Origin: an uncultured Planctomycetota bacterium
GTDB taxonomy: Bacteria; Planctomycetota; Phycisphaerae; UBA1845; UTPLA1
DNA length: 64,000 nucleotides
Direction: 5' to 3'
NCBI GenBank assembly: GCA_900696465.1
Contig: CAADGE010000023.1
Coordinates: 161,644 to 225,643 of the forward strand
A program made the translations under genes and the position numbers. How positions within the stretch are numbered: position 1 is the first letter of the stretch; every line of letters starts with the position of its first letter. Below the pieces are notes generated by a model, which did no database searches, was not told the DNA's origin, and was given only the letters and a program-made list of their open reading frames with translations. Of the stretch, positions 38,939-47,451 are shown piece after piece.

Positions 38939-40051
38939 CTATTTCACGGCGGCCGACAGGTCCCGATGCAGCAGTCGGTGGAAAAGCTGCTCACCGGCCT
39001 CGCGCCGTGGGGCAAGACGGCCGGCGACGTAGGCCCGGGAGCCGAGGCCGCGCTGGACGGCTTCGCAGATGTCGATGTCTTCGTGCTGAACGCGCTCGCC
39101 GACGGCGATGCTGGCGCGGTTGCGCGCCTCGGCTGAATCACCCAGATCATCAAAGTAGAAATCGAAGATCACCTCGCACCGGTCCACGGCAAGCGGACGA
39201 ACGAGGTTGGTATCCATGATGCCTTCGTACCAGTTGATCATGAAATTCGGATACACCCACCAGTAATAGGCCGCCTCGCCTCGACGCACCGCCGCGGTCT
39301 TCTCGTCCTTCCCGGCTTTCATCGGGCTCCATTGCAGAACCGTCCGCCCGAAGCACTCGATCTGATAATCCTTGTAGTCGAGCACCGTGTTCAGTGACTT
39401 GTGCAGGTAGGGAACGTGATAGCCGCCGTCGAGATAATTATCGACGTACACCTTCCAGTTGCAGTTGAGCGTGTAGCTGCGCCGTTCGAAAAATCGCAGC
39501 TTCTCTAATTTCAACGGAGCGACCCGGGAGACGACGTCGCCAAGATAACCCTCCAGCGAACCGCCGGCTGCTGATCCCGACAAGTCGACGAATACGAAGT
39601 TTTCCCAGACCGCCGTTTTCACCGGTACAAGGCCGTACTGCGATTTGTCAAAATCGCGCGCACCATCGAAGTCCGGCGTGACGCGCAGTGCGCCATCGAG
39701 TCCGTAGGTCCAACCGTGATAGGGACATCGCAGCGCGTCACAGTGGCCTGCCGCATCCGTCGCCACGGCAGCCGCGTGATGCCGGCAGACGTTGTAGAAG
39801 CCGCGAAGCATGCCATCTGCACCACGCACGACCACGATCGGCTCGCCTGCCACGGTCGTCGCTACGTACTGTCCTGTTTCGCGAAGCTCATCGAGTCGGG
39901 CCGCCACCTGCCAGGTGCCGCCGAAGACGGCCCGCCGCTCCAGCTCAGCGATTTCCGCATTCGTGTACCACGGCGCAGGAATCGTCAGGGCCTGCTCCAG
40001 CGGGACATCGGCGTCGTACGAATGAATCAGCGACTTGATGGTTTCCGCCAT
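38939..40051 (-). CDS. Rieske [2Fe-2S] non-heme iron oxygenase, large subunit
   Basis: The 370-residue protein has the two signatures of Rieske oxygenase alpha subunits. The Rieske motif is CRHHAA..CPYHGWTYG (about residues 88-115), and the mononuclear iron site is DNYLDGGYHVPYLH (about 203-216). The C-terminal domain carries PNFMINWYEGIMDTNLVRPL, like choline monooxygenase and related enzymes. It needs an electron-transfer partner, which is not adjacent. The substrate is unknown. Quaternary amine, aromatic or steroid-type compounds are all seen in this family. It sits alone between GH20 (convergent) and the L,D-transpeptidase. Confidence 0.9.
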   Translation of the reverse strand: MAETIKSLIHSYDADVPLEQALTIPAPWYTNAEIAELERRAVFGGTWQVAARLDELRETGQYVATTVAGEPIVVVRGADGMLRGFYNVCRHHAAAVATDAAGHCDALRCPYHGWTYGLDGALRVTPDFDGARDFDKSQYGLVPVKTAVWENFVFVDLSGSAAGGSLEGYLGDVVSRVAPLKLEKLRFFERRSYTLNCNWKVYVDNYLDGGYHVPYLHKSLNTVLDYKDYQIECFGRTVLQWSPMKAGKDEKTAAVRRGEAAYYWWVYPNFMINWYEGIMDTNLVRPLAVDRCEVIFDFYFDDLGDSAEARNRASIAVGERVQHEDIDICEAVQRGLGSRAYVAGRLAPRREAGEQLFHRLLHRDLSAAVK

Positions 40052-40112
40052 GCGGACATCTTAACGCGGACGTGACGCGATGGTCGAGTGGATCGGGACA
40101 GAACGCGGGCAC

Positions 40113-40760
40113 CTACCACTCGGTAATGAGGACCCGGGTGCCTTTGGCCGTTCGATCATAGACCTCGATCACGTCGCGATTGGATAGGCGAACGCAGCCC
40201 ATCGAGGCGGGTGTGCCGATCTTGTCTTCGGCTGGCGTGCCGTGGATGTAGATGTAGCGTTCCTTCGAGTCGATCCCTGGCCCCGCGTTGTGTCCCGGTT
40301 CGAGCCCCCGGAGCCAGAGGATGCGCGTCAGGACGTAATCCTTGTCGGTCGGCTGTTCGGGAACCCAGACTTTGCCGGTGAACTTGCGCTCCACGAAGAT
40401 CGCGCCCAACGGCGCGCCGTCGCCGATGCGATCATCGATTTCATGCCAGCCGGTCGGCGTCTGATAGGAATTGACACGCGAGCCCAGCCCCTTGGACGCC
40501 GTGGAACAGGGAAAGACGAAGGCGACTCGGCCGTCTTCAATTCCTACGAGCTGCTGCTTCGCGGCGGATACCCAGATGCCAAGTTCGCGGCCGACGCGCG
40601 ACGGCCAGCCGGCGTCGTCCAACTGGCGGGCGATGCTCTCCGGCAGCGGGCGGCCGACGATCAGGGCCGAGGAATCCTTCGTCTCCATGTTGCGGCAGAC
40701 GACCTGAGAGCCGGAAAGCACAAGGAAGGACAGGATGACCAGAGCGCTCCGTCGCATCAT
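40113..40760 (-). CDS. L,D-transpeptidase (YkuD family), exported
   Basis: From the ATG at 40760 the protein has 215 residues. It starts with a signal peptide (SALVILSFLVLSGSQVVC). The Cys at its end could make it a lipoprotein. The YkuD domain begins at LGIWVSAAKQQLVGIEDGRVAF and ends in the catalytic motif IHGTPAEDKIGTPASMGCVR, with His and the nucleophilic Cys. The enzyme forms 3-3 cross-links in peptidoglycan or attaches lipoproteins to it. Its presence fits peptidoglycan in this organism. Confidence 0.92.
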   Translation of the reverse strand: MMRRSALVILSFLVLSGSQVVCRNMETKDSSALIVGRPLPESIARQLDDAGWPSRVGRELGIWVSAAKQQLVGIEDGRVAFVFPCSTASKGLGSRVNSYQTPTGWHEIDDRIGDGAPLGAIFVERKFTGKVWVPEQPTDKDYVLTRILWLRGLEPGHNAGPGIDSKERYIYIHGTPAEDKIGTPASMGCVRLSNRDVIEVYDRTAKGTRVLITEW

Positions 40761-40982
40761 TACGAAACAGATTCTAGCGAACCGCCCGCAACGATTCAAT
40801 CACAATGGGTCGTTCACACACCGTTGCCACCCTGCGGCGAACTTGCAAGCAATCGACGAGGTGGGCGGTCGCGTTTCCAGTTCACGGGTGGCTCGAAACG
40901 TGCTTTTGAATTATAACAGCCGCCATCAGCCCCGGATGATATATTACTTCGACGACATCGCCTGTTCGTCCGAGGCGCGAAA

Positions 40983-41174
40983 ATGGTCGCACAGCCAGTT
41001 ACATTCATCGTACTGGTGCTGCTCGTGCTGCTGATCGGCGGCGGCTGTGTGTTGATTCGCAGTGCCATGCGGCGCGGCGCGGCGGCTGCATCCTCGGTCG
41101 CCTGTCCGAGTTGCCGCCATGCAAATCCGGCGGATGCTCGATTTTGTGCTCACTGCGGAGCGGCGATGCGGTAG
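40983..41174 (+). CDS. Small membrane-anchored zinc-ribbon protein
   Basis: A 63-residue protein has one N-terminal membrane helix (FIVLVLLVLLIGGGCVLI) and a C-terminal zinc ribbon with CPSC and CAHC pairs separated by 12 residues. It ends 104 bases before the first band-7 gene, in the same direction, and may be part of that unit. Function is unknown. Such ribbons often mediate protein contacts. Confidence 0.65.
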   Translation: MVAQPVTFIVLVLLVLLIGGGCVLIRSAMRRGAAAASSVACPSCRHANPADARFCAHCGAAMR

Positions 41175-41278
41175 CCCCGACGCCGCCCGTGCAGGATCGC
41201 TCGAGCGGCCCTGAGGCCGGCCGCATCGCTGAGACTTATTAACTGCCGCTTTGGTTCATCCGAGAAAGGAGTGCCAAC

Positions 41279-42877
41279 ATGTCTGAGCAACCTGCGAGGC
41301 CGGTTCGCATACGGCCGTCGATTCCCGGACCGGCCATTCCGATCAAGAGCATGCTTGCCGCATCCCTGCTGGCGCTGGTCGTCGGAGGACTCGCCTTCGT
41401 CTGGTTCGTCCTGCGCGTGGAAGTCGATGCCAACGAAATCCTCGTCCTCGTCAACAAGACCGGCAGGGACATCCCCCGGGAGCTGCGCGACGAAATCGGC
41501 GACCAGGTCATCCTGTACCCGAAGCTCGTCGAGCGCATCGCGGCCGTCACCGGAGAGAGCGAGGAAGACATCCGCTCCGGATACAAAGGCATTCAGTACA
41601 ACGTCTACGCCGAAGGTCGCTACTTCTTCAATCCCTACTTCTACAAACGGCTCAAGGTCCCGGCGACTTTGCTCGACCAGGGCGAAGTCGGTGTACGCAT
41701 CCGGCAGTACGGCAGACCGCTGCCCTTCCCGAAGACCGTTGCCACCGAGTCGGACGAGCGCGGCCCGGTCGCTGAAATCCTCGGGCCCGGCCGGCACAAC
41801 GTGAACCCGTTCGCCTATCAGGTGCAGCGCTTCAAGGCCGCGTTAATCCCTGAAGGCCACGTCGGCGTCGTGACGCTGCTCTCGGGCATCGCGCCGAAGC
41901 AGTCGAATACCTACACCGTGGAGCCCGGGGAGAAGGGGGTGCAGCGCCGAACCCTGCCGCCGGGTCTCGAGTACTACAACCCCTATCTGATGCAGATCGA
42001 GATCGTGGACGTCCGCAGTCAGAAGTATGACATGCTCGCGGAAGAGGCGATCTTCTTCCCTTCCGGCGACAGCTTCACGATCACCATCGAAGGCACGATC
42101 GAATGGGCAATCCGCCCCGATCACGTGGCTGAGGTGACCGTCGCCTATGGTGACAAGGAGAACATCCTCGAGAAAATCATTCTTCCCAACGCTCGAAGTA
42201 TCGCGCGCATCCAGGGATCCAAGCTCAAGGCCCGCGAGTTCATCAGCGGGCGGACGCGAACGGCCTTTCAGGACAAACTGCTGGCGGAGCTTCGGCAGGA
42301 GTGCTGGTCGCAGGGTATCGACATCCGTGCGGCTCTGGTCCGAGACATCCATCCGCCGCAGGAGATCGCCCGCCTCATCAGCCAGCGCGAGCAGGCCGAT
42401 CAGGAAATCGAGCGCTTCACCAACCAGATGAAGGAGGCCATCGCTGAGGCCCAGCTCGTCGAGCAGCAGGAGTTGCAGAATCAGAACAAGGCCATCGGCG
42501 AGATGCGCCGCGACGTGGTTACCGTGGTCAAGGAGGCCGAGCAGCGCAAGGGCGTAGCCATCACCCGGGCCAACCGCGAACTGGAGGTCGCCCGCCTGAA
42601 TCTCGAAGCGGCGGAAAAAGAAGCAGCCGCCATTCGCTCCCGCGGCAAGGCCGAAGCCGATGTCGTGCTGTTTGAATATCAGGCCCGGGCCGAGCCGCTG
42701 CAACGCGCCGTAGCGGCCTTCGGCGACGGCGTGGCCTATGCACAGCAGTTCTTCTATCAGAAAGTGGCGCCTTCGATCCAGACGATCCTGACCGACACCG
42801 AAGGCCCCTTCGGTGATGTCTTCCGTGAATTGCAATCGGTACGCAGATCACCGCAGCGATCGGGAGGTGAGCGATGA
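41279..42877 (+). CDS. SPFH/band-7 (flotillin-like) membrane protein, first of a pair
   Basis: The 532-residue protein starts at an ATG with AAAGGAG 7 bases upstream. One N-terminal membrane helix (SMLAASLLALVVGGLAFVWF) is followed by an unusual region with recurring motifs of the form G-R-x-x-x-NP-x-x-x-x-x-V: YAEGRYFFNPYFYKRLKV, LGPGRHNVNPFAYQVQ and LPPGLEYYNPYLMQIEIV. Then comes the band-7 core (ITIEGTIEWAIRPDHVAEV) and a long Ala/Glu-rich coiled coil (EQQELQNQNKAIGEM to AIRSRGKAEADVV). Such proteins form membrane scaffolds. Its stop overlaps the second gene by ATGA. Confidence 0.85.
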   Translation: MSEQPARPVRIRPSIPGPAIPIKSMLAASLLALVVGGLAFVWFVLRVEVDANEILVLVNKTGRDIPRELRDEIGDQVILYPKLVERIAAVTGESEEDIRSGYKGIQYNVYAEGRYFFNPYFYKRLKVPATLLDQGEVGVRIRQYGRPLPFPKTVATESDERGPVAEILGPGRHNVNPFAYQVQRFKAALIPEGHVGVVTLLSGIAPKQSNTYTVEPGEKGVQRRTLPPGLEYYNPYLMQIEIVDVRSQKYDMLAEEAIFFPSGDSFTITIEGTIEWAIRPDHVAEVTVAYGDKENILEKIILPNARSIARIQGSKLKAREFISGRTRTAFQDKLLAELRQECWSQGIDIRAALVRDIHPPQEIARLISQREQADQEIERFTNQMKEAIAEAQLVEQQELQNQNKAIGEMRRDVVTVVKEAEQRKGVAITRANRELEVARLNLEAAEKEAAAIRSRGKAEADVVLFEYQARAEPLQRAVAAFGDGVAYAQQFFYQKVAPSIQTILTDTEGPFGDVFRELQSVRRSPQRSGGER

Positions 42878-44634
42878 TGCGACGCCTGATACCACTGCTC
42901 ATCGGTCTTGTCTTCGTGGCCACGGCCGCGGTGCTGGCCGTTGTGTGGTTCACCTGCCGTGTCTATGTCCCGGAGGACATGTGCGCCGTGCTGATTCGCA
43001 AGATGGGTACGCCGCTGCCGCCCGGACAGATGGTCGCCAGTGAACCCGGCCAGCGCGGCATTCAGGAGGAAGTCCTCGGCCCCGGCCGCCATTTCCTCAA
43101 CCCGATCGTCTGGGACTGGGAACTCAAACCGCTGACGGTCATTCCCGCCGGCGATCCGAACACCTGGGAATGGGTTCACTCCCACAGCCAGCGACATCGG
43201 GACGCCTCGCGCGCAGGAAACTACACCTTCAAGGGACAGTTTCCGCAGGTGGGCGTCGTGACCCGGCGTGTCGGCAAGACCCGCCCGCCGGGACAGGTCG
43301 TTGTCTCGCGCGAGTCGGGCTACGAAGGCATCCTGGCGGAGTTGCTCACGCCCGGTACTTACAAACTCAATCCGTACATCTACCAGATCGAGCTGCATCC
43401 GGCCGTGGTCATCCCGACCGGTTTTGTCGGCGTGGTCACCAACATGTTCGGCGAGTCGACGAGTTCTCCACCGACGCCCGGCATCCTGACCGGCGATCGA
43501 GACGATGCCGTCGGCAAAAGTGAGCCCGACGCCGAACAAATGGTCAGTCTGGTGCCGCCGCTCGCCCAACCGGGGGAACGCGGCACGCTGCGCGACGTGC
43601 TCCAGCCGGGTGTCTATTTCATCAACCCGCGCGTTCAGAAAGTGACCCTGATCGAGATCGGTTTCAACGAGTACTCGCAGGACAAGATCAGCGAGACCGA
43701 GGACTTCCGGCTGACGTTTCCATCCGACACCGGCTTTCTGATCAAAGTGAACGTGACAGTCATCTGGGGAATCGATCCGGCCCACGCCGCGGAGATCATC
43801 AACGAGTTCGGCAACGTGGACGGCGTCATTGAGAAGGTCATCGGTCCGCAGCTCCGCTCGATCTGCCGGAACATCGGCTCGACCTATGCGGCTCGCGACT
43901 TCATCCAGGGCGAGAAGCGCGAACTCTTCCAGCGCGACATGACCCTCGAACTGCAGCGCATCTGCCGCGGCAAGAACATCGAAGTCCTGCTCTCGCTCGT
44001 GCGCGAGATCGAGGTCCACAGCCCGGAATCCGCGCCCGGGTCGGATTCAATCACCGAAGACCTCAAGCGCACGATTCAGCAGAGCTTCATCGCCATCGAG
44101 AACCAGATCACCAAGGAGAAGCAGCGCGAAGCCGCCACGGCCAAAGCCGAGCTGGAAGAAGTCAAGAAACGCGTGGACATCGCTCGTGAGACCATCCGCG
44201 CGGAGACCCGCGTGAAAGTGGCGAACATCCAGGCCGAGGGCGACAAGCAGGCCGCTGAGACCGACGCTCAGGCAGCCCTGGCCGTGGCCACGATCCAGCA
44301 GCAGGTCGCCGAACTCGAAGCCCAGCGCACCCAGATTATCGGCAAGGCCAAAGCCGACGTGGTTCGCATGAGAAACGATGCGGAAGCCGAAGGATATCGC
44401 ATGCTTGTCAACGCGATGGGAAGCGCCGCGGCTTTCAACCTCTACACCTTCGCCGAAAGCTTTGAGCCGAAATCGATCCGCCTCATCTTCGCCGGGCCGG
44501 GCACCTTCTGGACGGACCTGTCGCGTTTCGAGGAAATCGGCGCTGCTCGTATCCTCCAGGATGCGCAAGGCAGTCGGTCGCCGGTGCAGAGCAGTGCGCC
44601 GAGGACGCCGCTGTCATCGGCAGAGACAGAGTAG
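42874..44634 (+). CDS. SPFH/band-7 membrane protein, second of a pair
   Basis: This 586-residue partner repeats the same plan: an N-terminal helix (LLIGLVFVATAAVLAVVWF), three copies of a G-x-x-x-x-NP motif (LGPGRHFLNPIVWDWELKP, LTPGTYKLNPYIYQIELHP, LQPGVYFINPRVQKVTLIE), the band-7 domain (IKVNVTVIWGIDPAHAAEI) and an Ala/Glu coiled coil (EKQREAATAKAELEEVKKR to KADVVRMRNDAEAEGY). The ATGA overlap with the first gene implies equal, coupled synthesis and a probable hetero-oligomer. Its similarity in order to the first gene suggests tandem duplication. Confidence 0.85.
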   Translation: MMRRLIPLLIGLVFVATAAVLAVVWFTCRVYVPEDMCAVLIRKMGTPLPPGQMVASEPGQRGIQEEVLGPGRHFLNPIVWDWELKPLTVIPAGDPNTWEWVHSHSQRHRDASRAGNYTFKGQFPQVGVVTRRVGKTRPPGQVVVSRESGYEGILAELLTPGTYKLNPYIYQIELHPAVVIPTGFVGVVTNMFGESTSSPPTPGILTGDRDDAVGKSEPDAEQMVSLVPPLAQPGERGTLRDVLQPGVYFINPRVQKVTLIEIGFNEYSQDKISETEDFRLTFPSDTGFLIKVNVTVIWGIDPAHAAEIINEFGNVDGVIEKVIGPQLRSICRNIGSTYAARDFIQGEKRELFQRDMTLELQRICRGKNIEVLLSLVREIEVHSPESAPGSDSITEDLKRTIQQSFIAIENQITKEKQREAATAKAELEEVKKRVDIARETIRAETRVKVANIQAEGDKQAAETDAQAALAVATIQQQVAELEAQRTQIIGKAKADVVRMRNDAEAEGYRMLVNAMGSAAAFNLYTFAESFEPKSIRLIFAGPGTFWTDLSRFEEIGAARILQDAQGSRSPVQSSAPRTPLSSAETE

Positions 44635-44681
44635 ATCGGTGAAACAATGGCACCGGCAGGTCGTTTTCCGGAGAATTGAGA

Positions 44682-45065
44682 ATGTCGCTGCCGGTCGTGC
44701 CGCCGGATCCATCGCCCGATCCGAAGATCGCCCGTGATCTTCGGACGCTGGCCCAGTTCATCCGGATCTACTGTCGCCACAAACATCCGGACGCGCCGAA
44801 GCGGCCGCCGCGCATCCGCGGGTTTGACCTTGATGCGCTGCGCATCCGGAAACTGGAACTCTGCACGCCCTGCGGCAAACTGCTGGCGCATGCCTTCGTG
44901 AAGCGCGCACACTGTCCCTATTCGCCCAAGCCGGCATGCAAGCACTGCCAGACACACTGTTACCAGCCCGACTACCGCGAGCAGATACGTCAGGTGATGC
45001 GATTCTCCGGCCGCAAGCTGGTGATGTCCGGCCGGCTTGATCTGCTGTTCAAGCTGCTCTTCTGA
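44682..45065 (+). CDS. YgbA/nitrous-oxide-stimulated-promoter family protein
   Basis: A 127-residue cysteine-rich protein. The family features are an N-terminal DLRTLAQFIRIYCRHKH (like REKRTVELMIRIYCR) and the pattern CTPCGKLLAHAF then CPYSPKPACKHCQTHCY, followed by YREQIRQVMRFSGRK. Family members are induced by nitric oxide in some bacteria and may bind a metal or FeS cluster. Their molecular function is unknown. ATG 44682 follows the band-7 pair by 47 bases and could share its transcript. Confidence 0.88.
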   Translation: MSLPVVPPDPSPDPKIARDLRTLAQFIRIYCRHKHPDAPKRPPRIRGFDLDALRIRKLELCTPCGKLLAHAFVKRAHCPYSPKPACKHCQTHCYQPDYREQIRQVMRFSGRKLVMSGRLDLLFKLLF

Positions 45066-45150
45066 AAGAAGCCCTGACAGCGTGAAATCTTTCGCCTCGC
45101 GGCGATAATAATCTCACGGGCCGCGAAGGCCACTCCGGAGCAAGGCGCCC

Positions 45151-45501
45151 ATGAGCATGATCTACTGCCCAACCTGCGGCCGACATGTTTCGAGCCGTGC
45201 CCACGCCTGCCCCGGCTGTGGTGAACCGATCGCCCGGCGCGTCGCCGCGCGCGGTCGTGCTTCCGACGATCATGTCTACCCCGTCACGCCGACGCCGGCG
45301 CTCTGGAGTCCAGGTATCGCCGCCGTGCTGAGCTTCTTCATCCCCGGTCTGGGACAGATCTACAAGGGGCAGATCCTCAACGGTCTGCTCTGGATGCTTT
45401 TCGTGCCGATCGGTTATTACTTCCTGTGCATCCCCGGCGCAATCCTCCACCTCTGCTGCATCTACGGTGCGGCGTCGGGCGTTCCGCCACGCTGTCGCTG
45501 A
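45151..45501 (+). CDS. Zinc-ribbon plus TM2-type membrane protein
   Basis: The 116-residue protein has an N-terminal zinc ribbon (CPTCGR then CPGCGEPI), a polar linker, and two hydrophobic segments around a PGLGQIYKGQ turn. SFFIPGLGQIYKGQILNGLLW is typical of TM2-domain proteins. It is a small integral membrane protein. Function is unknown. The TM2 call is from family knowledge and the seen hairpin of hydrophobic segments. Confidence 0.75.
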   Translation: MSMIYCPTCGRHVSSRAHACPGCGEPIARRVAARGRASDDHVYPVTPTPALWSPGIAAVLSFFIPGLGQIYKGQILNGLLWMLFVPIGYYFLCIPGAILHLCCIYGAASGVPPRCR

Positions 45502-45619
45502 GACGGCCGCGCGCGTTCGGCAGTGTCCATGTGCATCGAACGATCCACGCAAACATTCGCCGTCCGCCGGGAGGCGTGTTAAGATACGCCCCGATTAATC
45601 GGAATCTGGATGGTTCTGT

Positions 45620-46252
45620 ATGTTCTCCGGCATTATCGACGCGATGGGTAGAGTGGCGGCCTCCCGTGAAACGCCCGGCGGCTGCGAACTGATCCTTCGC
45701 GCAGAAGGATACTGGCAAGGTGTATCAGCTGGCTCCAGCATCGCCGTGGACGGTGTCTGTCTGACGGTGACGCGGATCGAAGGCCACGAGGCGCACTTTG
45801 ACGTCATCACGGAGACGCTGCGCCGTTCCACGCTCGGTCGGCTGCGACCGGGAAACTTTGTCAATCTCCAGAAATCGCTCAAGGCCGGCGATCCGATCGA
45901 CGGTCATTTCGTCCAGGGGCATGTCGACGCCGTAGCCACGATCGTGCAAACCGAAAAATCCGAGATGGAATACAAGTGGTGGTACACGATGGATCCCGCT
46001 GCGATGACTTACATCATTCCCAAGGGGTCGGTAACCATCGACGGCATCTCGCTGACCGTCGCCGACCTTGCGGGCGATCGCTTCAGCACGGCGCTGATTC
46101 CTACGACGCTTGAGCGCACCACCATCGGTCGGAAACAGGAGGGCGATCCGGTCAATGTCGAGACCGATATCCTCGCCCGCACGGTCGTGCACCATCTCCA
46201 TTCGCTCTCCGGTCGAGCGGAGATGACGGCCGGCAGGGGATATAATCCGTAA
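45620..46252 (+). CDS. ribE: Riboflavin synthase alpha chain
   Basis: The 210-residue enzyme dismutates two 6,7-dimethyl-8-ribityllumazines to riboflavin. It has the two related lumazine-binding repeats: MFSGIIDAMGRVA with IAVDGVCLTVT and ETLRRSTLG in the first, then GHFVQGHVDA with SVTIDGISLTV and TTLERTTIGR in the second. The ends are intact. It stands alone here, without other rib genes and without an FMN riboswitch in the 118 bases before it. Confidence 0.95.
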   Translation: MFSGIIDAMGRVAASRETPGGCELILRAEGYWQGVSAGSSIAVDGVCLTVTRIEGHEAHFDVITETLRRSTLGRLRPGNFVNLQKSLKAGDPIDGHFVQGHVDAVATIVQTEKSEMEYKWWYTMDPAAMTYIIPKGSVTIDGISLTVADLAGDRFSTALIPTTLERTTIGRKQEGDPVNVETDILARTVVHHLHSLSGRAEMTAGRGYNP

Positions 46253-46350
46253 CCGGCGATCAACCGGCCCGACGATGATGGATACGGTAGGATCGCCGGC
46301 GAACGACACGGGGCGCGCAGAATAATGACATCGGCGCAACGGAGCGAACT

Positions 46351-47409
46351 TTGGCCAATGGCGAACCCTGCCAGCTTGAGCGACCGCGAATCGGCATCAC
46401 CATGGGTGATCCCGGCGGGATCGGCGCCGAGGTCATCATCAAGGCCCTGGCCGATACGAGTCTCCGCGCCCGCGGCCGATTTGTAATCTACGGCCTGCTC
46501 GAACCCCTCACCTACGCTGCCGACCTGGCGGAACTGTCACCCTATTGGCACCGACGCCCGCACGAAGAAGCCCGTTCCTTCGACGCCGAAGTAGTCATTG
46601 CCGACTTCGACGAACTGAACTACGACGGCCGATCGGCCTCAAAACCCTCGGTCGATGCTGGCAGGGCCTCGATGCGTTTTCTCGATGAAGCCATCGCCGA
46701 CCTTCGTGCAGGACGACTGGATGCCCTCGTCACCGGGCCGATCGACAAGACCGCCTGGCAGTTGGCCGGTTACGAGTTTCCCGGTCACACCGAGCTGTTG
46801 GCTAAGCGGTTTCGCACTCGTCGTGTCTCAATGATGTTCGTCGGCGGACCGCTTCGGATTGCCCTGGCCAGTATTCACGAACCCCTTTTCGAACTGCGTA
46901 ATTCCTTCACCATCGGGATGGTCTTCCAGCCGATCGATCTGCTGCATGAAGCCCTGCGGGACTGGTTCGGCATCGCCGAGCCGAAGATCGCCGTCGCCGG
47001 GCTCAATCCGCATGCCGGTGAAAACGGCCGCTTTGGAGACGAGGAAATAAGAGTGATCGAGCCGGCCATCGAGATGGCGCGCCACGCGGGTATCAACGCC
47101 GTTGGCCCCTTCCCCGCTGACACACTCTTCTATCGCGCTGCCAACGCGGAATTCGACGGTGTCGTGGCCATGTATCACGATCAGGGACTGATTCCGATCA
47201 AGCTGCTGGCCTTTGATCGGGCGGTCAACGTAACGATCGGGCTGCCTGTCATTCGCACCAGCGTGGATCACGGAACGGCCTATGACATCGCAGGGAAAAA
47301 TCGCGCCAACCCCGGCTCCATGAAAGAAGCCATCCGACTCGCCATTGATCTCGCGAGGATACGCTCGCGCGGTCCACGCGCGGTCGAATCCGACCCTCCG
47401 CGCGCTTGA
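46351..47409 (+). CDS. pdxA: 4-hydroxythreonine-4-phosphate dehydrogenase
   Basis: The 352-residue enzyme oxidises and decarboxylates 4-phosphohydroxythreonine in pyridoxal phosphate synthesis. PdxA landmarks are IGITMGDPGGIGAEVI, a metal-binding His in FPGHTELLAKRF, GLNPHAGENGRFGDEE, GPFPADTLF, YHDQGLIPIKLL and TSVDHGTAYDIAGKNRA. The start appears to be TTG at 46351. It is the only start codon between the in-frame TAG at 46288 and the conserved region, apart from an internal ATG at MGDPGG that would cut the fold. It follows ribE by 98 bases. Confidence 0.93.
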   Translation: MANGEPCQLERPRIGITMGDPGGIGAEVIIKALADTSLRARGRFVIYGLLEPLTYAADLAELSPYWHRRPHEEARSFDAEVVIADFDELNYDGRSASKPSVDAGRASMRFLDEAIADLRAGRLDALVTGPIDKTAWQLAGYEFPGHTELLAKRFRTRRVSMMFVGGPLRIALASIHEPLFELRNSFTIGMVFQPIDLLHEALRDWFGIAEPKIAVAGLNPHAGENGRFGDEEIRVIEPAIEMARHAGINAVGPFPADTLFYRAANAEFDGVVAMYHDQGLIPIKLLAFDRAVNVTIGLPVIRTSVDHGTAYDIAGKNRANPGSMKEAIRLAIDLARIRSRGPRAVESDPPRA

Positions 47410-47451
47410 ATCGCGTGGCCGCACGCTATCCGCCGACCGGATCAACCCACT

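Noticed and set aside
44635..46350. FMN riboswitch ahead of ribE
   Set aside because: The 118 bases before ribE are too short and lack the conserved RFN-element motifs.
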